The position numbers and the translations under genes are program-made. Below the pieces are notes generated by a model, which worked only from the letters and a program-made list of their open reading frames with translations, made no database searches and was not told the DNA's origin. This document shows, one piece after another, positions 35,979 to 45,238 of a stretch of 64,000 nucleotides of DNA (its first letter is position 1; every line of letters begins with the position of its first letter). The DNA comes from Trinickia diaoshuihuensis. GTDB lineage: Bacteria > Pseudomonadota > Gammaproteobacteria > Burkholderiales > Burkholderiaceae. The stretch lies in the NCBI RefSeq assembly GCF_003390925.1, contig NZ_QUBS01000018.1, positions 107,406-171,405 of the forward strand, read 5' to 3'.

Positions 35979-36365
35979 ATGACTGATCCCGTCGTACGCG
36001 TCACGAACAACGCCAGCCTGCCTGTGTGCATCTCGCACGATCCGAATTGGGACGATCAAGTGCTCTTCATCAACGATCGCCGGTTGAAGCAGACACGCTG
36101 CCTTTCCACAGGCACCCGTGCCGATGTCGGCATGCGTCTCGATGGCGACACCGCGCCGGACGAAAATTTGATGGGCGTTATTTTCGCCGATGCAAAGGAC
36201 GTCGAAACCGGCAAAGCGGGCTTCTACCAGGCAACGATCGGTCATCACCGGAACACGGGCCTGCTCTCCGTAACCGATGAATCGAGCTTCGGTTCGCCCT
36301 CGTTGAAGTACACCGTTACGGGTCAGACAAGCTCATCGCTCGACCTCGAGTTCGTCGACGCATAA
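35979..36365 (+). CDS. Hypothetical protein (128 aa)
   Basis: 128 residues starting MTDPVVRVTNN and probably beta-rich: alternating hydrophobic strands, many Asp/Asn/Thr, a single Cys pair and no signal sequence. The C-terminus (SLKYTVTGQTSSSLDLEFVDA) looks like a final beta hairpin. No family is recognised. It stands alone between the UdgX gene and the LuxR-type gene. Confidence 0.6.
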   Translation: MTDPVVRVTNNASLPVCISHDPNWDDQVLFINDRRLKQTRCLSTGTRADVGMRLDGDTAPDENLMGVIFADAKDVETGKAGFYQATIGHHRNTGLLSVTDESSFGSPSLKYTVTGQTSSSLDLEFVDA

Positions 36366-36443
36366 GCCTCGAACGCAAGGGTGTCGGCGCCGCGCCTCGG
36401 TGCCGACGTTCCCGGCGCAGGTCTTCCTCGGGCGAACGATCGC

Positions 36444-37211
36444 CTATTTGAGCAATCCTAATTCAATCGCTTTCACCCCCGCCGCACGGCTCGTATTCAC
36501 CCCTAATTTCGTTCTAATATTCGCCAAATGAAAATTGATTGCCGATTGAGAGCAATCGAGAATCGTGGAGATTTCGGAGGCTGTTTTACCAAATACCCAC
36601 CATTTCATGATTTCGGCTTCTCTAGGCGTGAATTTCGGCAGTATCGAAGCAAAGAAACGCTCGACGTGCGGCAGCGCGGTTTCCATCGCGATGTCGCGCA
36701 CCCAACCGAGCAGCGCCAGTTGAGCCACCGCCTCGGTCCTAGCCGCCGCGGTATCGGCCCTGCTCGCAAAACTCAGCATACCGGTCTTGCAGCCTGGACC
36801 GTGCAAGGGCAACAACACACCCCAACGCAAGCCGCCGTCGTGCACTTGGTCGAATACCTCGCGCGCACGGGGCTCGGCATACCATTCCTCGCCCCAGACC
36901 GCGGGGCTCGCGTGCGCGCAAGCATAGTCGAGCAACGGACACGCCCTCGCCGTTCTTCCGTTTCGATAGAGCCGCACGATGCTCGGCGCACAGTTGCTTC
37001 GCACGAATGCGTCGTCGCGGTGCAGGCCACCGCCCGGCAGCAGCACGAATGTCGTGTAGTCGAAGCCCGCGCCACGCCCCGCGCTGGCAAGGGCATCGAA
37101 CCAATCGGACAGCGTCGCCGCATGGCGCAGCCGCGCGATCGCTTCGTCGATGGAATCGAAAGGCACACACCCCGCGTGATGACGTCGTATCGAATCATGT
37201 GTCGCTAGCAT
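36444..37211 (-). CDS. LuxR-family regulator with an altered autoinducer pocket
   Basis: 255 residues: an N-terminal autoinducer-binding domain (about 20-165) and a C-terminal LuxR HTH (TPREAEIMKWWVFGKTASEISTILDCS, then AINFHLANIRTKLGV). Gapless alignment with LasR around YRNGRTARACPLLDYACAHASPAVW replaces the invariant ligand-binding Asp with Cys and the conserved Trp four residues before the Tyr with Ile; the later Pro and Trp remain. It therefore probably does not bind a standard AHL. No luxI is in the window. It is divergent from the secreted protease pair, its likely target. Confidence 0.88.
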   Translation of the reverse strand: MLATHDSIRRHHAGCVPFDSIDEAIARLRHAATLSDWFDALASAGRGAGFDYTTFVLLPGGGLHRDDAFVRSNCAPSIVRLYRNGRTARACPLLDYACAHASPAVWGEEWYAEPRAREVFDQVHDGGLRWGVLLPLHGPGCKTGMLSFASRADTAAARTEAVAQLALLGWVRDIAMETALPHVERFFASILPKFTPREAEIMKWWVFGKTASEISTILDCSQSAINFHLANIRTKLGVNTSRAAGVKAIELGLLK

Positions 37212-37229
37212 TATTTATCGACCACCTCG

Positions 37230-37243
37230 ATTAATGCATTAAT
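37230..37243. promoter_or_regulatory. 14-base palindrome in the LuxR/protease divergent region
   Basis: ATTAATGCATTAAT, a perfect palindrome 19 bases before the luxR-like start. It is not a classical lux box. It could bind a regulator. Confidence 0.3.
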
Positions 37244-37383
37244 GACGAATTCAAGAAAAGGTTACCGAATAACTAACGGCTTTACAAAAGAGTTGATAAG
37301 TGTTTTTCTCCGTATATGAGACGACCGCGCGCGACCGATTCAGTTCGATCTCAATCGCCGCGCGCCTCTCATGAGGAGTTTTT

Positions 37384-38136
37384 GTGAAAAATCGTCAATC
37401 GCCCGCGGCGTTGCTTGCGTTGATTGCGGCCGTCGCCTATAGCTTCATCCCGTGCTTCGCCCGCGCGAGTCCCCCATCCGCTTCGCCCGCCGATGCCGGC
37501 GTTTTATCCCCGCATACCGGGTCGCCTCAGCGGCGAGCGGCCGTTGCCGGGTTGGCGGCACTCGTGGCGCGCTTGCCTGAGTCGGCCTCGGGTGCAACAG
37601 GCATACGGCGGATTTTCGGAATCGCCGACGATCGAACGCTCGAGCACGCCACCGTCGGCGAAGGATTCGAAACCTATTTCATCGATCCAAAAGCGCTGCT
37701 GGCGGGCAAGCTTCTTGGCGACAGCCTGTATGGCAGCAACGAATGGCGCTTCATCGTCATGGCGAACGGCGAAGGCGTCGGGCTCATCACCGTGGCGCCC
37801 CTGAACGGCGCCTGGATCATGGTCGAAGCCGGTGCCAACGCGCTCGCCCGCGAAACGGCATCCGTCGCCGCGCGCTACGAACAACAAACCCCCAGGCCTG
37901 CTCTGCGCTTCGTGAGAAGCCCGCAAGCCGTCGCGGACTTCATCGAAGTGCGTCCCGCCGGGACCACCGACGCCAAGAGCAAAGGCATCCAGCCCGCGTA
38001 TGTCCCATTGATGAGCGCCCGTAGCACCGTGGCCGATGTCGCCGCCCCCGCCGCAGCCCTATCGGACGCTCAACTCGACGATGCATTGCGGCAAAGCGTC
38101 GGGCGCGGAATGCGCGATATCCGCGTGGGCCATTGA
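37384..38136 (+). CDS. Secreted hypothetical protein (250 aa)
   Basis: 250 residues with a signal peptide (hydrophobic LLALIAAVAYSFIP, cut near FARA). No known domain. The middle (FGIADDRTLEHATVGEGFETYFIDP, then EWRFIVMANGEGVGLITVAPLNG) is beta-rich. The C-terminal 60 residues are Ala/Asp-rich and probably helical. It starts with GTG behind GAGGAG. It lies 27 bases before the cysteine protease gene and is surely co-transcribed with it. It might be a partner, propeptide-like inhibitor or substrate of the protease (inference). Confidence 0.7.
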   Translation: MKNRQSPAALLALIAAVAYSFIPCFARASPPSASPADAGVLSPHTGSPQRRAAVAGLAALVARLPESASGATGIRRIFGIADDRTLEHATVGEGFETYFIDPKALLAGKLLGDSLYGSNEWRFIVMANGEGVGLITVAPLNGAWIMVEAGANALARETASVAARYEQQTPRPALRFVRSPQAVADFIEVRPAGTTDAKSKGIQPAYVPLMSARSTVADVAAPAAALSDAQLDDALRQSVGRGMRDIRVGH

Positions 38137-38163
38137 CCAGCGCGCCGCATCAGGAGAGTTCTC

Positions 38164-38751
38164 GTGAACATCGCAATCGCCGCCCGCGTATGGGGCGGTC
38201 TCGTCATCGGCACGGCCGCCGCGCTCGTCCCCGCGAGCGCTCAGCAGATCGACCTGCCGCCCGTCACACAGCAGCATAGCGAGTGGTGTTGGGCCGCCGA
38301 TGCGAACGCCGTGCTCAGCTATCGAGGGATATCGAGTTCGCAGTGCAGCATCGTCAATTGGGTCGACGCGATCGGGTATGCCTGCAACACCGCGCCATTC
38401 GATTGGAACAGCGGCGCGAATTCGCCGAACACGTTGAGCGGCACCACCGGCATCAGCGGGATTCTGTGGTCCCTCGGCCGGCGCGACACGCACTACTACG
38501 ACGCGCCCATCGCGTTCGACACAGCGATGGCGAGCATCGATCAGGGCGAGCCCATTGTCGTGCTCTGGACCTGGCCGAACGGCGGCGGTCATTTCATCGT
38601 CGTCGACGGCTACGATAAACGCTACGGCGCGCTTTACTTCATGAATCCATGGCCCGGCGAAGGTCCCGGTTACGGCGATTACAACTGGATGCTCGGCGGC
38701 TCGGGAAACATGGGCACGCACACGTGGGCCGAATCGCTGATCGTATATTGA
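38164..38751 (+). CDS. Secreted papain-like cysteine protease (AvrRpt2/C70-like)
   Basis: 195 residues with a signal peptide cut near ASA-QQ (about residue 26). The papain-like catalytic set is intact: Gln in VTQQHSE, Cys42 in SEWCWAADAN, His143 in GGGHFIVVDGYD and Asn161 in YFMNPWPG. The SEWCWAA and HFIVVDGYD pattern fits the peptidase C70 (AvrRpt2) and C39-like group. There are two further Cys pairs for disulfides. GTG 38164 follows AGGAGAG. It is co-transcribed with the preceding secreted protein and divergent from the LuxR-type gene. Confidence 0.82.
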   Translation: MNIAIAARVWGGLVIGTAAALVPASAQQIDLPPVTQQHSEWCWAADANAVLSYRGISSSQCSIVNWVDAIGYACNTAPFDWNSGANSPNTLSGTTGISGILWSLGRRDTHYYDAPIAFDTAMASIDQGEPIVVLWTWPNGGGHFIVVDGYDKRYGALYFMNPWPGEGPGYGDYNWMLGGSGNMGTHTWAESLIVY

Positions 38752-38984
38752 CGGGCCCTTTGACTCGCTGGCCCCCACGGACCCGGCGCACAGACGCGAT
38801 CGCCCCATTTCTGCAACGCTTGTAGACATGCGTGCGCGGCGGCGGCGCCTCACGCGCGCGCTGTGGGCATGCGCACGATGACCGCGTAAATCGGGATGCG
38901 AGAACGAGCCGCATTGTCTACGCTGGAGATACATCGCCTCGCGCTCGACCCAACTACAGCGCGCAAGTTACCTCGTGAGCCGCC

Positions 38985-39494
38985 ATGCCCCTCGATCTCG
39001 TGCGTCACTCCGCGTCGCGCACCCGCGGACTCCCGTATCTGGCCGCATGCGCCGCGCTGCTCGCCGCATCGGCCTGCACATTCACGCCGCCGACCCGGCC
39101 CTCCGCCGCCACGCTGCCCCCGCCCGCCGCCGTCAATAGCGTGACGCTCGACCAATATCGCGAGGCGGTGGCGCGGCGGATTGCCGAACGCAGTCCGTCG
39201 TATATCGAAAAGCACGCGCCGCAAGCGATGCTGCGCTCGCTCGTCGTCGTGGCGTTCACGATCGATCGCAACGGCAAACTCGTCCGCTCGTCCGTCTATC
39301 GCACGAACGGCGACGACGAAGCCGAAGCTACCGCGCTCGCCACCTTGCGCCGCGCGGCGCCGCTTCCCGAGCCGCCGGCCAAATTACTGAACGGCGTCGG
39401 TCAAGTCGAGATGATGGAAGACTGGCTGTTCAATGACGACGGTAAATTCCAGTTGCGCGAACTCGCGGCGCCGCAAGCGCTGACGTTCGATTGA
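38985..39494 (+). CDS. TonB C-terminal-like lipoprotein
   Basis: 169 residues with a lipobox-like AASAC at about residues 28-32. A proline-rich stretch follows, and the C-terminal half (VVVAFTIDRNGKLVRSSVYRTNGDDEAEATALATLRRAAPLPEPP) matches the TonB C-terminal fold seen in periplasmic TonB-like proteins. It lacks the N-terminal membrane helix of true TonB. Its partner is unknown. Confidence 0.8.
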   Translation: MPLDLVRHSASRTRGLPYLAACAALLAASACTFTPPTRPSAATLPPPAAVNSVTLDQYREAVARRIAERSPSYIEKHAPQAMLRSLVVVAFTIDRNGKLVRSSVYRTNGDDEAEATALATLRRAAPLPEPPAKLLNGVGQVEMMEDWLFNDDGKFQLRELAAPQALTFD

Positions 39495-39816
39495 GGATTG
39501 TTCCTCCGCCCGCGAGCATTGGCGCGCTTCGCGCACGCTAGTTATAATTTCCCGCACCGCGCAGCCGGACCTCCCGGCCACGCTCGCGGCGAGCTCCCTA
39601 CCCGGCGGCTCGCCGATGAGTCCGACGCCGCCTCGCCCGCGCCATTCGCGCGCCCTTGCTTGTCGAATCGCATTTTTCGTTTTTTCTCGCCGTCTGCGTC
39701 GATCGCTCGTGCTTTGATACGGTCGCGCACTCGTGCCGTTACACCCGGATTCAACCTCGGACGCCGCCCGCGCTCGCGTGCGGCCGTGCGCCCACCATAA
39801 CCATCGGAGACCCTCC
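39495..39816. other. Intergenic region before the MHS transporter
   Basis: A 322-base leader of chromosomal composition, Arg/Ser-coding in all frames. I see no ORF with a ribosome site and no clear RNA structure. It presumably carries the transporter promoter. Confidence 0.4.
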
Positions 39817-41133
39817 ATGTCCGCTTCGACGTCATCGCCCGCCGTGACTCCCGAGTCCGACGCTGCGAACGCATCGAGCCGCACGCGTATTGTGTTCGCC
39901 AGCTTCATCGGAACGGCGATCGAGTTTTACGATTTCTACGTCTATGCCACGGCCGCCGCACTCGTCATCGGTCCCGTATTCTTTCCGCATGGGTCAGCCA
40001 CGGCGCAGGCGTTGTCGGCCTTCGTCACGTTCGGCATCGCGTTCATCGCCCGCCCGATCGGCTCTTTCTTGTTCGGCCACTTCGGCGATCGCATCGGCCG
40101 GAAATCGACGCTCGTCGCCTCACTGCTCGTCATGGGCTTGTCCACCACGCTGATCGGCTTTTTGCCCGGCTATGACAGCCTCGGCTCGTTGGCCCCCATC
40201 CTGCTGTGCGTCTTGCGCTTCGGACAAGGCATCGGGCTCGGCGGCGAATGGGGCGGTGCCGCGCTGCTCGCTACCGAGAACGCGCCCGCGGGCCGTCGCG
40301 GATGGTTCGGCATGTTTCCGCAACTCGGGCCGTCGGTGGGATTTCTCGCATCGAACGGCTTATTCTTCGCGCTCGCACTCGGCCTGTCCGACGCGCAATT
40401 CCGCTCTTGGGGCTGGCGCGTACCCTTCATTTCGAGCGCGGTGCTGGTCGCGCTCGGCTTGTACGTGCGCCTGAAAATCGCCGAAACACCCGCGTTCCGT
40501 GCCGCCATCGCACGGGCCGAACGCGTGCGCGTGCCGCTTGTCTCGCTGCTTGCGCATCACGGCCGCGCGACGCTCACCGGTTCGTTCGCGATGGTCGTCT
40601 GCTACACACTGTTCTACATCTCGACCGTATTCACGCTGTCCTACGGCGTATCGACGTTGCATATCCCACGGCAAAGCTTCCTCGGCATGCTCTGCTTCGC
40701 GGTCTTGTTCATGGCGCTCGCCACGCCGCTCGCCGCGTGGGCCAGCGATCGGTTCGGGCGGCGCCCCGTGCTGATCGCGGGAACGATCGCGGCGATCGCA
40801 TCGGGCTTCGCCATGGCGCCGCTCGTCGGCAGCGGGTCGCCGGCGCTGATTACCGCGTTTTTGACGCTGGAGTTGTTCCTGATGGGGACGACGTTCGCAC
40901 CGATGGGCGCGCTGCTGCCCGAGCTTTTCCCAACGGCCGTGCGCTACACCGGCGCCGGCGTCTCGTACAACCTGGGCGGTATCCTCGGCGCCTCGGTCGC
41001 GCCCTACATCGCGCAGATGCTCGCCGCGCGCGGCGGCTTGGCGTGGGTGGGCGGTTACGTGTCGGTGGCGGCAGCCATCAGCCTCATCGCTGTACTGGCG
41101 ATGCGTGAAACGCGCGACGTACCGCTCACCTGA
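39817..41133 (+). CDS. MFS transporter, metabolite:H+ symporter (MHS) family
   Basis: 438 residues with about 12 membrane helices. It belongs to the MHS branch (ProP/ShiA/KgtP-like): FIGTAIEFYDFYVYATAAAL at the first helix, FGHFGDRIGRK (the MFS loop 2-3 motif) and GEWGGAALLATENAP. The substrate could be an organic acid or osmolyte and cannot be chosen from sequence. ATG 39817 follows GGAGA. Confidence 0.9.
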   Translation: MSASTSSPAVTPESDAANASSRTRIVFASFIGTAIEFYDFYVYATAAALVIGPVFFPHGSATAQALSAFVTFGIAFIARPIGSFLFGHFGDRIGRKSTLVASLLVMGLSTTLIGFLPGYDSLGSLAPILLCVLRFGQGIGLGGEWGGAALLATENAPAGRRGWFGMFPQLGPSVGFLASNGLFFALALGLSDAQFRSWGWRVPFISSAVLVALGLYVRLKIAETPAFRAAIARAERVRVPLVSLLAHHGRATLTGSFAMVVCYTLFYISTVFTLSYGVSTLHIPRQSFLGMLCFAVLFMALATPLAAWASDRFGRRPVLIAGTIAAIASGFAMAPLVGSGSPALITAFLTLELFLMGTTFAPMGALLPELFPTAVRYTGAGVSYNLGGILGASVAPYIAQMLAARGGLAWVGGYVSVAAAISLIAVLAMRETRDVPLT

Positions 41134-41137
41134 AGCA

Positions 41138-42277
41138 TCAGGGCTCGCGCCGGCTCCGCACCGATTGCACATTCGCCTGCACGCGAGCGAGCCGGGCGCC
41201 CGGCGCGACGCTTGGGACCCTGTCGCGCCGCGCCGCCGCGATGCGCGCCAGCATCCATAGCGCCGCGATGGCGAGCACGTCGCCGAGCAGCCGCGCGAAT
41301 AGATGCGTATCCGCGCCGGCGAGATGAAGGGCGCTATCGACGGCGATCGACACGACCGTACCGCCGACGAAACACACGAGCCCCTGCTTGCCGATCGTCA
41401 CGAGCGCGGGCAAGCGCTCGGCCAATGTGCGCAGCCAGCCGAGGCGAGCCGCTTGCGCGCACAACCATGCCAGCGCAAGAAAACTCACGATCCGCACGCT
41501 GGCCAAATCCTGCTTCATATAGCCAGGCGACGGGTGACTATCGATACAAACCTTCACGAACGTAAATGCTAGCGCCAGGCCGAACGCCGCGCCCGTGAGC
41601 GCGCGCCCGGCGCTGGAGACCTGCATCTGCGTGGGCACGGGATGCAGGCGACAGAGCAGCCCCAGCATGAACAACAACTGCCAAGCGAACGGATTGAACG
41701 GCCAATCCGCCACGCCGGGCAGCATCTTCGCGAGCCACGGCGCGCCGAGCCACAGCGCGAGGCTAACCGTAAAAAACGCGACAGGCATGCGTCGCGCGAA
41801 TGGCACGACGACCGAAACGCTTAGCGCATAGAGCAAATACATCGGCAAAACCGCGGACAAAAACGGTTGCCGCCGTAATGTCGCGATTTGCGCAAGGCCT
41901 TCCAACGGATGGCGCGCGAAGTCGGCCCAGCCCGTTTCCGCCACGATCAGTTGCGCGATGGGCAACCGCGAAACGATCGCACCAGACACGAGCATCAATG
42001 CGGCCGTGAGCAGATACGCGCGATAGATCTCCCAAGCGCGCTTGAGGAACCGGCGACGCGCGGCCTGCTCGCCTCGGCGCGCCGCGATGTTCGTATAGCC
42101 CGAAGCCGACGCATAGCCGCCGAGGAACACGAAAACCTCGGCCGCGTCGCAATAGGCATAGTTGTGCAGCATGACGTGCGAGAGCACGCTTGCGGAAATA
42201 TGGTCGATGGCGATCGCGATCAGCGCCATGCCGCGTAGCAGATCGACTTCGATCGACCGTCCGGCGGACGAACTCAT
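41138..42277 (-). CDS. OpgC-family membrane protein
   Basis: 379 residues with about 10 membrane helices. The N-terminus EVDLLRGMALIAIAIDHI and the CDAAEVFVFLGGYASASGY segment match OpgC (PF10129), related to acyltransferase-3 proteins and involved in succinylation of osmoregulated periplasmic glucans. ATG 42277 is favoured over an upstream GTG because AAGGGG lies 9 bases before it. No opgGH genes are in the window, so the acceptor glycan is uncertain. Confidence 0.85.
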   Translation of the reverse strand: MSSSAGRSIEVDLLRGMALIAIAIDHISASVLSHVMLHNYAYCDAAEVFVFLGGYASASGYTNIAARRGEQAARRRFLKRAWEIYRAYLLTAALMLVSGAIVSRLPIAQLIVAETGWADFARHPLEGLAQIATLRRQPFLSAVLPMYLLYALSVSVVVPFARRMPVAFFTVSLALWLGAPWLAKMLPGVADWPFNPFAWQLLFMLGLLCRLHPVPTQMQVSSAGRALTGAAFGLALAFTFVKVCIDSHPSPGYMKQDLASVRIVSFLALAWLCAQAARLGWLRTLAERLPALVTIGKQGLVCFVGGTVVSIAVDSALHLAGADTHLFARLLGDVLAIAALWMLARIAAARRDRVPSVAPGARLARVQANVQSVRSRREP

Positions 42278-42513
42278 TGACAGCACCCCTTTCTCGGTAG
42301 CCGCTCTCTTCGGCCCTCCGTTGTTGGTGCAACCCGGCTGCGAAAAATTCCTCGATTGAACGGATTTCTTACATACCGGGATACTTGCCCTCGTGCGAGC
42401 ACTTTCGACGCATCGGGATTTTTCCCGGCTTGCTCACGCGAAGCGCGTCTCTATACTGGGCTCGACGTACGTTGTAACGTCATTTCTCGCAATCATCCGC
42501 CCAGGGGACGACG

Positions 42514-42693
42514 ATGGATATTCGCATCCACAACGCCGATATCGTGGCCATCCTCGCGCTCGCATTGCTCCTCGCATTACTGCTGGCGATTCGTTTCCGG
42601 CCGCAGAGTTGGGTTGCAATCATCGTGGAGGCGATACTCGCGAATGCCGCGGCATTCGCCGCGGTCATCGCCGTCGAAACGCTCCTAGCTTGA
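42514..42693 (+). CDS. Small membrane protein (59 aa)
   Basis: 59 residues behind a good AGGGGA site. Two hydrophobic stretches (about 9-26 and 34-58) are separated by a basic RFRPQS turn, so a hairpin of two membrane helices. No family is recognised. It stands alone between the OpgC-like gene and a small lipoprotein. Confidence 0.65.
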   Translation: MDIRIHNADIVAILALALLLALLLAIRFRPQSWVAIIVEAILANAAAFAAVIAVETLLA

Positions 42694-42724
42694 CGCGAAT
42701 CGCGGCTGGGCCGCGGCCGTTTGC

Positions 42725-42859
42725 TCAACGCTCGTAGTAATAGCCGTGGTGGTACCCGCCGTAATAGCCGTAGTACCCGGGTGCGGGTGCGATCACACAG
42801 CCGCCCAATAGCAATGCAACGAGCGCGCCTGCGAGCCAAAGTCCTTTCGAGCGTTTCAT
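42725..42859 (-). CDS. Small Gly/Tyr-rich lipoprotein (44 aa)
   Basis: 44 residues: MKRSKGLWLAG start, lipobox LLGGC (residues 17-21), then a tail of PGYYGYYGGYHHGYYYE type. It would be cut and lipidated to a very short mature peptide of about 24 residues. Similar YY/GY-tailed lipoproteins occur widely in Burkholderiales; their role is unknown. Confidence 0.75.
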   Translation of the reverse strand: MKRSKGLWLAGALVALLLGGCVIAPAPGYYGYYGGYHHGYYYER

Positions 42860-43167
42860 GTGCTTCTCCTGTCGTCGTTGTTCGTCGATTCGACGGCGAT
42901 GTCGAATGAATGCGATTGAACAGCACGACAGGCAGGCCCACCGTTGCAATTTGTAAGCAACGCGCGGTCATTATTACAGCGCGTGCCCTACCGCGTTGCG
43001 CGTTTATTGCCGGACGGCCTAGAGACCGTTTCGGCGGCAATACCCCGCCACACATTTAACAGAGTGGTAATCGAGTGAACCGGGGGCCGGACAAAAACGA
43101 AGGCGCGGCGCCCACCGGGACGCCGCGCCTCGATTGGAGCGCTGGCCTAACGGCCAGCGGTGCCTCG
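42860..43167. other. Intergenic region behind the min operon
   Basis: It contains the lipoprotein promoter side, the minE terminator (43092-43130) and a second hairpin (GCTGGCC-TAAC-GGCCAGC, 43141-43158). No ORF. Confidence 0.5.
43092..43130 (-). terminator. Terminator of the minCDE operon
   Basis: On the minus strand, an AGGCGCGGCG/CGCCGCGCCT stem with a 10-base loop followed by TTCGTTTTTG, 38 bases past the minE stop. Confidence 0.8.
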
Positions 43168-43422
43168 TTAGGCTTGGGGGATTTCGATCTTCACCTCGAG
43201 CACCTCGAGATCGTCTTGCCGCTCCAGACTGACGCGGATGTCGTCGTCGGAAATCTTCACGTACTTCGAAATCACGGCGACGAGCTCGCGCTGCAACGCG
43301 GGCAAGTAATCGGCGGGCGGATGACCGCCGGCACGCTCGTGCGCGATGATGAGCTGCAGGCGTTCTTTCGCCACCGCCGCAGACTTCTTCTTCTCGCCGA
43401 GCAAGAACGACAAAATGGACAT
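43168..43422 (-). CDS. minE: Cell division topological specificity factor MinE
   Basis: 84 residues, normal for MinE. The N-terminal anti-MinCD/membrane segment (MSILSFLLG, then [18 protein letters not shown]) is followed by the topological domain ([16 protein letters not shown]). It counteracts MinCD to set the pole-to-pole oscillation. It is the last gene of minC-minD-minE. Confidence 0.97.
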   Translation of the reverse strand: MSILSFLLGEKKKSAAVAKERLQLIIAHERAGGHPPADYLPALQRELVAVISKYVKISDDDIRVSLERQDDLEVLEVKIEIPQA

Positions 43423-43436
43423 AACGAGCGCCCTCC

Positions 43437-44252
43437 TTAGCGAGTGCCGAAGAGGCGCTGCAACAGGCCCGGCTTCTGGTAATCGGTGAAGCGCAACTCC
43501 TTGTCCTCGCCGAGGAAGCGCGCCACGACGTCCTTGTACGCTTCTGCTACGTCCGTGCCGTCCATGTGGACGGCCGGCAGGCCTTGGTTCGACGCGTGCA
43601 GCACCGCTTCCGATTCCGGCACGACGCCGATCAAGTCGATACGCAGGATTTCTTGGATATCCGACAGCGAGAGCATTTCGCCTTCGCTGACGCGCTTTGG
43701 GTTGTAACGCGTGATGAGCAGATGCTCCTTCACGGGCTCCTTACCCTCGATGGCGCGCTTCGTCTTCGACGACAGAATGCCGAGAATGCGATCGGAATCG
43801 CGCACGGACGACACTTCGGGATTCGTCACGACGAGCGCTTCGTCGGCGAAGTGCATCGCGAGCAGCGCGCCCGATTCGATACCGGCCGGCGAGTCGCAGA
43901 CGATATAGTCGAAGCCCATCCCCGCCAGATCGTTCACGACCTTCTCCACGCCTTCCAGCGTCAGCGCATCTTTATCGCGCGTTTGCGAGGCCGGCAGGAT
44001 GAATAGGTTTTCGCACTTCTTGTCCTTGATCAGCGCCTGATTCAAGTTCGCTTCGCCTTGAATCACGTTGATGAAATCGTAGACGACGCGGCGTTCGCAA
44101 CCCATGATGAGGTCGAGATTACGCAGGCCGACGTCGAAGTCGATCACGGCCGTTTTATGGCCGCGCAGCGCGAGGCCCGACGCGAAGCTCGCGCTCGTGG
44201 TGGTTTTGCCCACGCCGCCCTTGCCCGAGGTCACTACAACGATTTTCGCCAT
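43437..44252 (-). CDS. minD: Septum-site-determining ATPase MinD
   Basis: 271 residues. A deviant Walker A ([14 protein letters not shown], residues 9-22), a switch region with [12 protein letters not shown] and a C-terminal amphipathic membrane-targeting helix (PGLLQRLFG). It binds the membrane with ATP and recruits MinC. It lies 14 bases before minE. Confidence 0.98.
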   Translation of the reverse strand: MAKIVVVTSGKGGVGKTTTSASFASGLALRGHKTAVIDFDVGLRNLDLIMGCERRVVYDFINVIQGEANLNQALIKDKKCENLFILPASQTRDKDALTLEGVEKVVNDLAGMGFDYIVCDSPAGIESGALLAMHFADEALVVTNPEVSSVRDSDRILGILSSKTKRAIEGKEPVKEHLLITRYNPKRVSEGEMLSLSDIQEILRIDLIGVVPESEAVLHASNQGLPAVHMDGTDVAEAYKDVVARFLGEDKELRFTDYQKPGLLQRLFGTR

Positions 44253-44325
44253 TTCCCCTTACCCTGTATTCGTCAAATTCGTCCATTGAATCGACGCGCC
44301 CGGCGCGTCGCCGCACGGCTACGCC

Positions 44326-45105
44326 TTACGTGAGCCGAAGCGGTTCGATCATCAGTTTTTCGTCCGACAGCCGGATTTGCACCGACTTGCCGATGACATC
44401 GGCCGGCAGCGGATTCTCCGTCGTGCGATAGATGCCGGCGATCGAAATCAGTTCCGGCTCCAGGCACGTGCAGAAGATCCGCGCATCGTGATTGCCGTGC
44501 ACACCCGCCAGCGCGCGGCCGCGCAGCGGGGCGTAAATATGGATGTTGCCCTCGGCGATAACTTCGGCGCCGTAGCTCACGAGACCCAACACGACGAGGT
44601 CGCCTTTCGCATAGACTTGCTGCCCCGAACGCAGCGGCTTGTCGACGATCAGCGTTTGCGAGGCAGGCGCCATGCGAACGCTCGGCTCGGCCGCCGGGGC
44701 GGCTGCCGCCTCCGCCGGCGCTGCTGCTTGCACGCCGCCTGAGTCGCCTATCCCTACGGCCGTTTCCGCTTTTCCCGCCGCGCCCCGCCGGTCGCGCGCC
44801 TCGACGATCGGCAATCCGCCCGCGCTTGCCCATTCGCGCTGCGCTTCAGCCGCGACGACGCCGATCGGCCGCATGCGCACGCCATCGAGCAACTGCGCGA
44901 TATCGGCGATCGAGGCACGCTCGCTCTCGCCGAGGCGGCGCACGTCGATCGTGACCACTTCGCCCGAGAAGAACTCCGGGGTTGCCTCGAAACGGCGCGT
45001 CAACTCATTCTTGAGCGCATCGAGGTCCGTGGTCTTCACGACGAACTGAAGCGCATCGACGGTGCCGCTGCGAAGTTCGAAGAAAGGCGTTTTGTTCAGC
45101 GACAT
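44326..45105 (-). CDS. minC: Septum-site-determining protein MinC
   Basis: 259 residues. The N-terminal domain ([17 protein letters not shown]) inhibits FtsZ; an Ala/Pro/Glu-rich linker (about 115-150) leads to the C-terminal beta-helix ([44 protein letters not shown]) that dimerises and binds MinD. The linker is longer than in E. coli, as is usual for Burkholderia. It is the first gene of minCDE. Confidence 0.97.
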   Translation of the reverse strand: MSLNKTPFFELRSGTVDALQFVVKTTDLDALKNELTRRFEATPEFFSGEVVTIDVRRLGESERASIADIAQLLDGVRMRPIGVVAAEAQREWASAGGLPIVEARDRRGAAGKAETAVGIGDSGGVQAAAPAEAAAAPAAEPSVRMAPASQTLIVDKPLRSGQQVYAKGDLVVLGLVSYGAEVIAEGNIHIYAPLRGRALAGVHGNHDARIFCTCLEPELISIAGIYRTTENPLPADVIGKSVQIRLSDEKLMIEPLRLT

Positions 45106-45238
45106 GGGGCGTTACGGCAAAAAATTTTGCGTATTTTACAGGGGTCCACGCCATGGGCCAGAAAAATTGCTTGCACATGGCGATGCGCGACGCATGCGTC
45201 GCGTGGACGCAGCATCGCCCAATCAGGACTGAGCCCGG

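Noticed and set aside
37212..37383. A canonical lux box between the LuxR-type gene and the protease cassette
   Set aside because: No sequence close to the ACCTG-N10-CAGGT pattern is present; only an unrelated 14-base ATTAATGCATTAAT palindrome was noted.
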